64,000 nt of DNA, taken from contig JAFEMH010000755.1 of assembly GCA_022495995.1 (NCBI GenBank), forward strand, positions 514,001-578,000, read 5' to 3'. The notes under the pieces were generated by a model. It was not told where the DNA came from and ran no database searches. It saw only the letters and a program-made list of their open reading frames with translations. This DNA comes from Adenophora triphylla var. japonica. Taxonomy: Eukaryota > Streptophyta > Magnoliopsida > Asterales > Campanulaceae. Positions within the stretch are counted from its first letter, which is position 1, and every line of letters begins with the position of its first letter. This document shows, one piece after another, positions 1 through 9,909 of this stretch. The position numbers were made by a program, and so were the translations under genes.

Positions 1-1
1 G

Positions 2-515
2 GATGTTTTTAATTTGGAGGAAACGAGTTTGTTTTACAGGTTACAAGCTGATCACTCTCTTGCAACCAAGCAATTTGAGGGAAGAAAGCAAGACAAAGAA
101 AGGCTTACGGTTGTTATTTGTTGCAACAAGGATGGTTCAGAAAAAATTTCTTTATGGATTATTGGAAAATATGCAAAGCCACGTTGCTTCAAAAATATCA
201 ACATGAACAGCATCAATTGTCATTATCGTGCCAACAAGAGGGCATGGATGACTAGTGTACTATTTGATGAATATGTTCGCTGGTTTGATCACAAAATGAA
301 TGGCAGAAGAATCTTATTGATGGTTGACAATTGTCCAGCCCATCCAAAAAATATTGAAGGGTTACAGAATGTTGAGTTGTTTTTTTTTTTTTTTGCCACC
401 TAACATGACATCAAAGTCAACCATGTGAGGCAGGAATAATTAGAGCTTTGAAGATGCACTATCGTAGGAGATTCTACAAAAATCTATTGGAAGGTCATGA
501 GTTGGGGTTACCTAA
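2..515 (+). pseudogene. pogo-like transposase, middle part (DDE_1/CENP-B type), broken by LTR element
   Basis: This is the DDE catalytic domain of a Tc1/mariner-superfamily pogo-like transposase, which would cut and rejoin its own element ends. The start lies before the window. Visible motifs are ETSLFYRL, a basic KQDKERLTVV segment, LWIIGK and LLMVDNCPAHP; the last holds the second catalytic Asp. After a long T run near 380-395 the LPPNMTSK block and a shifted QPCEAGIIRALKMHYRRRF block follow, so the T run and a 1-base loss near 412 break the frame. In this family the first catalytic Asp normally sits in an N-x-D-E-T motif, but here it reads NLEET (Asp to Glu). The coding sequence stops at the CCTAA target duplication and resumes in the correct frame at 19442. 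It is clearly a dead copy. Confidence 0.85.
511..515. repeat. target site duplication CCTAA, left copy
   Basis: CCTAA directly before the LTR is repeated exactly at 19442-19446 directly after the other LTR. It belongs to the interrupted transposase codons. Confidence 0.93.
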
Positions 516-2273
516 TGTAACGATGTGTTGCCTTTTTCGCGGGAAAAATTCGATTTTTGCGTTTCTTTGAAAAACCAAATAAAACCGGAAAAAACGGAGT
601 CGCCACGCCATTTTAATTTTGAAGGGCAAAACTTTGAAAAAAGCCCGAGATCAGAGATTTAGGTTCGGAGGTCATGTTACGCGTCGGGAAGGACGTTAGT
701 GTGCACCCGACGCGCCTCGTAAAAACGAGTCTTCCAAGCTGAAAATCATTTGTGTGTGTGTGTGTGTGTGTGTTTTGGCCAAAATAAGTTGAAACTGGAA
801 AAAGTAAAAATTGGGATGTCTTTTTAAGACTTTAAACTGATCTCATGATTTTTTGGAGAATTTTTGGTTTGAGATTTGGTACTCAAAAAACCTTTTGAAG
901 TTGAGAAGTCACTTCTGCCAGAAGAAAATGGCAGCAGACACCTGATTTTGAAATGGATTCAAGGGTCCTAAAACTTCATAATCTGGATGAACTCAGAGAA
1001 TGAAAGTTTCTCTAGACTCCTTGAATAAACTTTGTGTGAAAGAAATTTCCATTTTGGAGAAGATTTGAGGGGTCAAAACCTTCTGGAAACCTCAGATATG
1101 AGATCTGGATTCCCAGAAGCTGATGAACTAGCCTCTGAAAGAAAAATTGAAAAGAGGAGTTTTACTCACCCAAAAAATGAGGTAAAAATATGTCTGGAAA
1201 GCTCTGGATGTTGGCTACAAAAAGTGTTTTGTAGTCAACACCAAATTCCAAGTTCATCTGTGTCCAAAAATTAAGACCATGGAATGAGGTCTGAGAAAAT
1301 TGCTACTGGACAGCAACTTCTCAAGAAAGAAAATATGATTTTAAGGGGGGTTTTGCATCCATGCTTGTCCCCATTTCCCTAGGTTTTGGTTAGTGATCAC
1401 TAGACATTTTAGTGGTGAATCAACTATACCAAACCATCCTTGGGGTACATTAGGACTAAGCATTTCATTTGCTTGGGGAGGGGGATTTTACCCTTTGAAA
1501 TCAAGATTTAATGCTTGAAAATGGTTTTTTAGGGTTTTGAAAGTGCATTTTTGCAAGTAAGAAAGAAAAGCTTTGAAAATAATGTTGATCTTTGTAGAAG
1601 ATCATCCATGGAGATGGTCTTCCATGGTGATCTTCTTAGATCTAGAGAAAGAAGATGAAAGAACTACATTTTGTAGTTTGAAGATGCATGCATGGATGAG
1701 ATTTAGGGTTAGGAAGAGGAGGGTTTACCAATCTTCCTTGTGTTCTTGAGTGTTTGGCTTGAGTGTATGAGTGTTTAGGGCTTTAATATGAGAGTGAGTG
1801 GATGAGTATGAGTTGGGAAAGATTGGAGAGAAAAGGGTGACAATTCTTGAGAATTCTCACTGTTTTCTCTCTATATTTCGCCAGAACTTCGTTGCTATTG
1901 TGTTTTTCCTCCATATTTTTGTGACTGGAGGGCTCAATTTATAGCCCTCCTGAAAATGCAAAGGTATCCGCGCGGACAAGGTCAGTAGGCGTGCACTGTT
2001 CATTAATTACAGCTCCAGCCTTAGACAGGAAGAATAAAAATTCAAAAAAAACCAAATTAATGTCGGCTTTTGTGTTTCCAGCCTTTCTATTTATGGTTTT
2101 ATTCTTTTGTTTTGCTTTTTAAGATGCTTTTCTTGGTTTAACTTCATTTGGCAATGCCCATTCTACCCTCCCTTTGTTAGAAATGTTAGGATAGTTAGGA
2201 ATTGTTAGAAATGTTATAACTTTCGTTAATTTTATAACGAAAATTCTAACAAGCTCAAATTGGAGCACTTACA
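516..2273 (-). repeat. LTR (3' LTR in element sense)
   Basis: The LTR is 1758 bp with TGTAACGATG and GCACTTACA ends; both orientations start TG and end CA. It matches 17693-19441 almost base for base, with a few dozen small differences by eye, mostly single-base changes and homopolymer indels. It contains a (TG)n run near 751-771. A TATA-like CTATAAATT on the minus strand at 1935-1943 sits inside a GGAGGGCT/AGCCCTCC inverted repeat (1927-1950). A second hairpin, GTTAGAA..TTCTAAC, lies at 2204-2250 near the outer end. Confidence 0.95.
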
Positions 2274-2290
2274 GTAGCCCCTCGGCGACG
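2274..2290 (-). other. polypurine tract
   Basis: On the minus strand GCCGAGGGGCTAC directly precedes the LTR start TGTAAGTGC. The purine core is short (GAGGGG), but its position is as expected opposite the primer binding site. Confidence 0.6.
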
Positions 2291-2627
2291 GCGCTTTCGA
2301 AGGAAGCGGGGTCGTCGATAAGAGTAAGGCTCCATATTTGGCAGGATGATCGAGTGATCGGGTGGCCGAACCTAGCGATAGCTACCTACGTATCCCGAAT
2401 GGGAATCAAGCCAGTCGTAGTTCGGGTCTTTGACCCTGAGATGATGGCGTTTTAGGTGCCTCGAACTCCGATGAGCGAGTTCTACGTCGTTCTTGGAAAG
2501 AAACTCTGGCGGGGATAGGAATGACCATTTTTGGTCTGATGGCTATCCGCTCTGCTGGGGATAGGAATGACCATTTTCGGTCTCTGCTGGGGATGATTGC
2601 GATTTATCGCTTCCTAGTGATAGCGTC
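2291..2627. other. PPT-proximal non-coding region with duplicated modules
   Basis: No gene seen. A module CTACCTACGTATCCC followed by GGGAATCAAGCC and CGTAGTTCG occurs at about 2381-2430 and again at about 2949-2997, with a diverged copy at 9571-9630. A second duplication, GGGGATAGGAATGACCATTT, occurs at about 2513 and 2559. Such direct repeats are usual in the 3' untranslated region of Tat elements. Confidence 0.55.
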
Positions 2628-2880
2628 TTAGGTGCCTCAAACCTTGGAGATGGCGTTTTAGGTGCCTCGAACCTTGGAGATGGCGTTTTAGGTGCCTCGA
2701 ACCTTGAAGATGGCGTTTTAGGTGCCTCGAACCTTGAAGATGGCTTTTTAGGCGCCTCGGACTTGGATGATGATGGCTTTTTAGGCGCCTCGGACCTTAA
2801 TGATGATGGCTTTTTAGGCGCCTCGGACCTTAATGATGATGGCTTTTTAGGCGCCTCGGACCTTAATTTGAAATGGCCTT
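2628..2880. repeat. minisatellite, 30-33 bp units
   Basis: About eight units of GATGGCGTTTTAGGTGCCTC with a 30-bp period shift to 33-bp units containing GATGATGGCTTTTTAGGCGC. All periods are multiples of three, so both strands stay open. The minus strand reads as RFEAPKTPS and SEAPKKPSS repeats. No protein function is implied. Confidence 0.85.
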
Positions 2881-3112
2881 TCGGTGGACTTTGTCTGCTG
2901 CCGAAGGAGAGGGTGACCATTTTGGTCGAGGGGCTGGACCTAATGATAGGCTACCTACGTATCCCTAGTGGGAATCAAGCCCTTTCGTAGTTCGAGCACT
3001 ACTCGAGATTCCGTTGGCTTTTGGGATTCCGTTGACTTTGCTGGGGATTTTGTTAGCCTTTGCTGGGGAAAATCAGACGTATTCGTCTGGGAAATCGGTC
3101 TTACGTTTGACT

Positions 3113-4330
3113 GCCGTTGGATGATTTTGATGAAAGATACGGGATCTCGTTATCTTTCTCGGGGCACTCGGTCTTACGTTTGACTGCCGGGAAGGATTTT
3201 GATGAAAGATACGGGATCTCGTTATCTTTCTGGGCACTCCTTGGCCTACGTTTCTTTACCGGGGGTAATTTTGATGAAAGATACGGGATCTCGTTATCTT
3301 TCTCGGGGCACTCGGTCTTACGTTTGACTCGGGTAATTTTGATGAAAGATACGGGATCTCGTTATCTTTCTCGGGAGATCGGACTTACGCTTTTGCCGGG
3401 GGTAATTTTGATGAAAGATACGGGATCTCGTTATCTTTCTCGGGGCACTCGGTCTTACGTTTGACTGCCGGGGGTAATTTTGATGAAAGATACGGGATCT
3501 CGTTATCTTTCTCGGGGAGATCGGACTTACGTTTTTCGGGGTAATTTTGATGAAAGATACGGGATCTCGTTATCTTTCTCGGGGCACTCGGTCTTACGTT
3601 TGACTGCCGAGAAGGATTTTGATGAAAGATACGGGATCTCGTTATCTTTCTCAGGGCACTCGGTCTTACGCTTTACTGCTGGGGTAATTTTGATGAAAGA
3701 TACGGGATCTCGTTATCTTTCTCAGGCACTCGGTCTTACGTTTGACCGCCGGGAAGGATTTTGATGAAAGATACGGGATCTCGTTATCTTTCTCGGGCAC
3801 TCGGTCTTACGCTTTTACCGCCTGGGGTAATTTTGATGAAAGATACGGGATCTCGTTATCTTTCTCGGGGCACTTGGTCTTACGTTTCGACTCGGGGGTA
3901 ATTTTGATGAAAGATACGGGATCTCGTTATCTTTCTGGCACTCGGTCTTACGTTTGATCGCTGGTAATTTTGATGAAAGATACGGAATCTCGTTATCCTT
4001 CTTGGGGCACTCGGTCTTACGTTTGACTGCCGGGGACATTTTGATGAAAGATACGGGATCTCGTTATCTTTCTCGGGGCACTCGGTCTTACGTTTGACTG
4101 CCGGGAAGGATTTTGATGAAAGATACGGGATCTCGTTATCTTTCTCGGGGCACTCGGTCTTACGTTTTACTGCCGGGGGTAATTTTGATGAAAGATACGG
4201 GATCTCGTTATCTTTCTCGGGGCACTCGGTCTTACGTTTGACTGCCGTTGGATGATTTTGATGAAAGATACGGGATCTCGTTATCTTTCTCGGGGCACTC
4301 GGTCTTACGTTTGACTGCCGGGAAGGATGA
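3113..4330. repeat. satellite-like tandem array, about 17 units of about 70 bp
   Basis: The core GATGAAAGATACGGGATCTC followed by GTTATCTTTCTCGG occurs about 17 times, with spacing of roughly 65-75 bases (near 3131, 3201, 3271, 3341, 3411, 3481 and so on to 4257). Each unit holds an inverted repeat, GAAAGATA-CG..CG-TATCTTTC, able to form a hairpin. The linkers vary (CACTCGGTCTTACG; GGAGATCGGACTTACG). It lies between the antisense genes and the PPT. Open frames through it are by-products of the repeat. Confidence 0.92.
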
Positions 4331-4448
4331 TCTTCTTGACAAGGGGCTGACTTTGGTTAACTTTGGTTAACTTTGTCAAGTTGGGGACTGAATTGCAGAG
4401 TCCTGAAATTTTAAGGGGCAAAAGGGTCATTTTGACCCTTGCAATCTC

Positions 4449-4460
4449 ATCCGCGCGGAT
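4449..4460. promoter_or_regulatory. 12-bp palindrome ATCCGCGCGGAT upstream of the PMD gene
   Basis: A perfect palindrome 162 bases before the proposed ATG at 4622. The same 12-mer lies before the DUF7745-like gene, and 11 of its 12 bases are in both LTRs. It contains a CGCG core, which CAMTA-type factors are known to bind. A regulatory role is inference. Confidence 0.45.
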
Positions 4461-4621
4461 AGGGATGGAAAGTCAGGGGTATTAATTGGGCCAACGCCCT
4501 TCTTCTTCCTCAGTCCAATTTTTTGAGATTGTCGAGAGCAGAGAGAGAAAAACGAGGAGAGCAGCCATTTTTGGCCCTAGAAGCTTTCAAAATTCCTCCG
4601 ATTTTCTTGATTTTTCGAGCA

Positions 4622-7442
4622 ATGGAACACGGGGAAGGCGCTTTTCAAGGCCAAGGACGTGGTCCGGTAGCGGAGAGGCGATTGGAGCTCGTCCGGATGA
4701 GGAGGCATTACAATCTTTCGCAATCGGTTGCGGAGGAGCATTACCCCGATGCTTGGCAACATTGGGCTTCGGATCCGCATCTCCGAACGGTATATTTCGA
4801 ATCCTCTTGATCCTTTTGTCGATTTCTTGTTTGAAATTTTTGGATGATTTTTGAATTTTTTTTTTTTGAATATTGAATATTGATATTGATGATATGCAAT
4901 GTTGCAATGAATTTGTGAGTGTCCCAAAAATGTGCATTTTGCTTGGGAAAAGAATTGGCATTTTTGCCACATTTTTTTTTTTAGTTTAAAAATTACATGT
5001 GAAAATTCGAAGAATTGTGATTTTTTTTTTTTGGAATTGAATATTGCATGTTCTTGATGATGATGATTTTTTTTTTGTTGAAATTGAATTTTGATATTGA
5101 TGAATGATGATGCAATGCATGCACTTTGTTTGGAAAGAATGGGCATTTTGCCAATATGAGATGTATGCATGTTTAGGATTTTTTTTTTTTGAAAAGTGGG
5201 ACGGATTTTTCCTCCCGTTGCATGTAAGATGGATGATATGCATGTATGCATTTTTTTTGTTGAAAATGGGACGGAGTTTTTACTCGCGTAGGAATGCATC
5301 CTTTTTTTTTTGATGAATGCATTGGGACTTGCAAATTGTTTTCTTTCATGCGAGAAAAATGGGGCTATGCTCATTGTATGCTGTTATGCTGTCGAATTTT
5401 TTTTTTATGTAAATGCAAATGCAATCTTTTGACATTTTCTCTCTTTTTTTTTTTTAGGGCGGAAACCGTTTTGTGACGGAGCAGCTGAACAAAATGAAGA
5501 CTCGAGGATCGGTGGAGTCTGTGATTGACTTGTGGGACCGGCTTCCGAATGCGGGCCGAGGAGCTTTGCCGAGTCCGAGACAGATCGTTGTCGAGACGGG
5601 GCTCTGGGAGTTTGTCGAGTGCTTGAGGGGACTGGTCAAGTTCCCTAAGTGCAAGGGCTTGATGTTTGCCCTAGCGCAAAGACGGTGGGACGCGACCCAC
5701 ACCTTCCACTTCTTCCGGGGCGAGGCGACCGTTACGCCTTCCCGACTATGCCGCGATCACGGTCTGTCCTTCAATGGACGCAGCATTGAGTGGAGAGATG
5801 GCTACAGCGATGCTGATCTGCAGGCTCTTCTTGGATTTTCCCCTATTCCCAAAAAGGGGATGGGGATGGAGTATGCCGTGGTCTACGGCAAGATTGTGGA
5901 GACCATCGCGAGTTACGAGGCTGGGGAGGATAGGTTTAGCGCCGAGCAGATTGCTAGGTCCTTCCTCTGGTTTACCTTCTCGAGCACGCTCTTTGGGCAT
6001 GCTGAGGGGACGGCGCCTTTGCCTTGCCGAGGTCCTTGGAGGACATGGAGACGGTTGGAGATATTTCCTGGGGGAGGCCGGCCGGCCGAGCCGTACTTCG
6101 CTCTTGATAGATACAGGAAGGCCGTGAGCTCCCCGTACTGCTTCGAGTTTGCTCTGGAGGTATAAGCTCTCTTTTTGCTTTCCCTCTTTCCTTTGAGCAC
6201 GCACTTTTATTTGCACTGGATTGATTGGATTTTTACCTTTCGCAGGTATGGGCGTTGGAGTTTTTCCACGTCACGGTGTGGAGGCAGCCTGAGGCGTACG
6301 TTGGGGCGTATCCGGCCATGCAGTCTTGGTCCAAGCATGCCCGGGAGAAGATAAGCTCCAGGGGGCGTACGACTCGTGTACGTGGATTGCCTTCCTTTGA
6401 CGGAGGCCGAGACAGATGAGGGATGATATTCTTCCCCTGATCGCTTTGAGGTAGCGCACCTGAAGGGCGCCGAGATCCGGGACAGTGCAGCGGAGGATTT
6501 TGAGGGGCCTGACTTGCGACGCCTACTATCTGGGAGAGAGGGTGACGCGCCAGCATGGCGTGAACTCGCCTTTGAGGACACCGGTGGAGCCTCCCGCCGA
6601 TATGATGCATCCGAGCGATCGGTCCGTGACCTGGGATGATTACCGAGCAAAGCCAAAGACTTATCGGACTTCGTGGCGATCGAGCCATATGCGACGTTCG
6701 TCTTGAGGAGGCTGAGGATGCCTCAGGTTTTAGAGAGGGAGGGGCTTGGGATCCCGCGGTACCCTCGGACGGATTTTTCCTACATCCAGGATGGGGTCCG
6801 ATTGAGGGTGCAGATCCTCGCCCCGCGCGGCTTCCACGAGCTTTCCGGCCTCGTCCGGGTATGAAGGTATGGCTTCACCTTTTCCCCTTCTTTTCTTTCT
6901 TTTGTTTCATCATCTCTAGCATCACTTTTTTTTTTGACGCTTTTGCTTTTGTGCAGTTTTCGGAGGTGGTCGTCGAGACACTGACGAAGCAAGTGATCGG
7001 AGCCAAGAGGTTCATACGGAGGATGGTTGCTTGCGGGGCGCCTCAGGCTAGGGCGAGGAGACCACGGCCGGCACCTGTCCGACGGGAGGCTTCTCCTATT
7101 CCCTCGGAGACTTCTTCCGAGACCCCTCTTTCTCCTCTCATTGATCACCGCGCGGCACTGCCTTCGGATCACGTCATTCTTGGGGATCCGCACGGGCAGG
7201 GACACGTCTGGCGGCATGGTGGGTCGTCGCCGTATGTTCAGGAGTCGGACGCCTTCACCTTCGGGTACGACTTCTTCAGGGATCTGGGTTTACCCTATCA
7301 GAGCGTGCCGGTTGGTCCCGACGAGCCTCTTTCTGGAGATGAGGACGATTCTGAGCCCGAGACTTTCAGGGCTCCTGACGAGGCGGGCCCGAGTCGCAAG
7401 AGGGGCCGGGGAGAGACATCGGGTGCTGGAGACTCCGATTGA
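4622..7442 (+). pseudogene. plant mobile domain (PMD/MAIN-like) gene, four exons, antisense inside the Tat element
   Basis: Proposed exons are 4622-4789, 5458-6159, 6246-6858 and 6957-7442. Every junction has GT/AG and phase 0: ACG/gtatat to ttttag/GGC, GAG/gtataag to ttcgcag/GTA, CGG/gtatga to gtgcag/TTT. Exon 1 gives MEHGEGAFQGQGRG..DPHLRT. Exon 2 carries the PMD hallmark RRWDATHTFHFFRGEATVTP. Exon 3 has WSKHAREKIS, LGERVTRQHG and IEPYATFVLRRLRM. Exon 4 ends in an acidic/basic tail (EDDSEPETF..RKRGRGE). Exons 1, 2 and 4 are open. Exon 3 needs frameshifts near 6400-6480 and 6660 and has stops, so this copy is broken. Host PMD proteins (MAIN/MAIL1) act in the nucleus on genome stability and silencing. 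What a retroelement copy does is unknown. Confidence 0.75.
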
Positions 7443-7696
7443 TTTTTTTTTTTTGAGATTTGTACAGATCATGCACATTTTTTTTTTGATGTAATAATTT
7501 AGGATTTTATTTTATGAATGCAATGCAATATGAATGCAGTGTTGCATGAGCCTTGGTTTTTTTTTTGCAAGGGTGTTTGGTATATGGACTGGTTTGGGGA
7601 GGTTTTTGCACAGGTTTCGAGCAACCGGGACGGAATATTCCTTTTTTGGTGTAGCAGCTTGGACTGTTGCAGAATTTTTTCTGGGGAAGCAATCCC

Positions 7697-7708
7697 ATCC
7701 GCGCGGAT
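7697..7708. promoter_or_regulatory. 12-bp palindrome ATCCGCGCGGAT upstream of the DUF7745-like gene
   Basis: A perfect palindrome 127 bases before ATG 7835. It extends to CCCATCCGCGCGGATGGG, 18 bp, at 7694-7711. Its position relative to the start codon is similar to that of the copy at 4449-4460. Confidence 0.45.
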
Positions 7709-7834
7709 GGGGACAGCATCTGACACTGTCCTTTGATTTTGCTTTAAATTTGGCTTTGCTTTATTTCAAATTCAAATATCTTCTTCAACCTCCAGTCCAA
7801 ACAGCCATTTTCGGGGAGGAAGAGAGAAAAAACC

Positions 7835-9366
7835 ATGGAAAGCCTTAGAAAAGCTCCCTCAAAGTTATCCCAAGAATCCCAAATGTCATTTTTCAACAAG
7901 TTCAAGGATTGGTCCCGGGAAATTATGCATGAGAGAAGGTCTTTCTTTGAAGAACGGTACAAGGTACGATGCTTGTGGTCTCTCAAAGAATTGGTTCCGG
8001 ATTATGACCTCTTAAGGGCTTCTTCTTCGTTTTGGGATACTAGAAGGCATGTCTTTTGCCTTTCCTTCAACGAGATTGTTCCGACTGTGGAAGAATTTCG
8101 GGCCTTGCTTGGAGGTCCGGAGGTGGAGGAGATAGCAATTCCTTGGTCCGGAGGAGCTTCTTTTGTTGACAAGTTGTGCAACCTTCTTCATCTTTCCCCG
8201 GAGGAAGCACGAGGCATGATCCGCGGTCCCGACCATTTCGATATTTCCGGTCTTCCCGACAGATTTAGGGGCCTAGGCTTGGTGGATGACGCCTATTGGG
8301 ATGCCTTTGCACTTTGCATGTTCGGCACTTTGTTCATGGTTTATTCCTTTGGGATCTGTCATCGAGCTTTGCTGGATGTTGTTGTTCACGCCGCTCGGGC
8401 GAGATGTCATTCCTTTGATCTTGGGGAGACCTTCCATGCTCTCGACATTAGCTACCGGGAGACGGTATATGCATGGGGGGCAGCCCATTTCTCTTGACCC
8501 CTGTGGCCGATGGAGCGTTTGGGGGTTCTTCGGGAAACCTCGATATGATCAGGCCTTGGACTTTTGCCAGGAGAGGTGTTGATGTAGATTTTGATGATCG
8601 GGGCTCGTGGGAGCGTTGGATGGCGGGTCGCCGACCAGAAGATATCGATGGTCGGTGCCTCATTGGCGGGTGGAGACTCGTAGAGTGCTTCAGACGGGTC
8701 CCATGTGGTTATGCTTCCGGCTTTCTCACCAGCTTTCTACATTCCGCTCCGGTCCCGAGACAGTTTGGCTTGGAAGCAGGTTCCTTTGGAGGGTTTTGAT
8801 GATATAGCTACCGGGGTGGTGGCTCTTGTTTCCATGGATGATCCCTCGGTGTTTCCATTTCTTTCCCGAGTATGGAGGTACGATGCCTTTCCTTCTCGGG
8901 TCATTCTCGCGTCCGAGACCGGTGTTCCTGACCACTTGGTACTGGATTGGTACGAGGGGCATCTGGGAGAGACTCAGGTGGCTATTTTGGGACGGCGTGA
9001 GGCCATTGTAGGTGCGGAGGACCAGGCTGTTTCGAGAGGAGGAGGGCCGAGGCGAGGGCCAATCCTCATGACAGAGCGGAGACGTTGTGACCGACTATGA
9101 GGCTTACGTCAAGAGACGGGAGAGGAGGGCTCCTATGCTACCAGGCTAGGCTACGGGAGATGAGGGATGACGCTAGGGCTACTAAGGCCCTGACAGAGGC
9201 TGGTTTGATAGACCCCGTCCCTATACGGAGAGCTTGGTAGGAGGAATACCGAGCATTTTTCCGGTTCGAGAAGAGAAAGACTCGGAGGGGGAAGAAGAAG
9301 GGAGAGACCAAAGACGAGTGGGTTGGAGTGACTACGAGGTTCCCAAGTATCCCTTTCTTGCCATGA
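7835..9366 (+). pseudogene. DUF7745-like (plant mobile-domain-like) gene, antisense inside the Tat element
   Basis: A 220-codon open segment starts at ATG 7835 and ends at TGA 8497. It contains FWDTRRHVFCLSFNEIVPTV followed by EEFRALLG, then DLPD-type and ALCMFGTLFMVYS segments. This layout, W-D followed by F..GE/NE..PT.EE..ALL, matches DUF7745-like and plant-mobile-domain proteins often found in plant retroelements. Homology then continues in shifted frames: 8473-8799, then 8705-9100 with FPFLSRVWRYDAFPSRVILA, then about 9140-9366 with a basic tail (RKTRRGKKKG). At least two frameshifts are present after 8490. The biochemical role of the family is unknown. It runs opposite to gag-pol and follows the other antisense gene by 392 bases. 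Confidence 0.65.
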
Positions 9367-9608
9367 CAGACACATTAGTTTGATTATGTATCTTAGTTTT
9401 CTTTTAGCAGGTTGCCAGTTGTAGGAATGAATCGGGCTTAGACTCATCAAAGAGCTTTTAACTTGTAATGAATATTTGAATTGCTTTAGAGTTTTTTTGA
9501 GACGCTTTCATGGTCTGATCAATTGTATTGATGCCAAAGTATGGCTTTTATTTGTGCTTTAGACCGAACCGTTTCCGGCTGCCTACGTTCCCCTCATTTT
9601 GAGGAGCT

Positions 9609-9909
9609 CAGGTCTTCGTAGTTCAAACTGGTGAACTCTTTTTTGTTTTTTTTTTGTTTTTGTTTTTTTGGTGCAACCACTGTTTTTACCTAGGCCGCCC
9701 TTTTCGGGTTTCTAACCTAGTTGGGTATTACTCTTTTAGCACTCTTTTTTTTTTGTTTTTTGTTGTTTTTTTTTTTTGGTGCAACCCTGTTTTTTACCTA
9801 GGCCGCCCTTTTCGGGTTTCTAACCTAGTTGGGTATTACTCTTTTAGCACTCTTTTTTTTTTGTGTTTTTTTTTTTGTTTTTTTTTTTTGTTTTTTTTTT
9901 TGTTTTTTT
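9609..9909 (-). repeat. T-rich tandem duplication after integrase
   Basis: Two copies of a ~105-bp unit, at about 9669-9755 and 9779-9855, share CCTAGGCCGCCCTTTTCGGG and the following TTTCTAACCTAGTTGGG, separated by long T runs. A third, T-only stretch reaches 9909. No coding content. Confidence 0.8.

Noticed and set aside
2543..2920. Minus-strand proline-rich repeat protein
   Set aside because: It is the minisatellite read in frame; there is no start context or unique domain.
3117..3957. Several plus-strand open frames with MKDTGSRYLSRGTRSYV-like repeats
   Set aside because: They are translations of the ~70-bp tandem array and shift frame whenever a linker changes length.
4577..5374. 265-codon minus-strand open frame rich in Lys and Phe
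   Set aside because: It overlaps the first intron and exon of the antisense PMD gene and consists of T-run translations.
5746..7217. Long minus-strand open frames opposite the PMD exons
   Set aside because: They are shadow frames of the GC-rich PMD exons without recognisable motifs.
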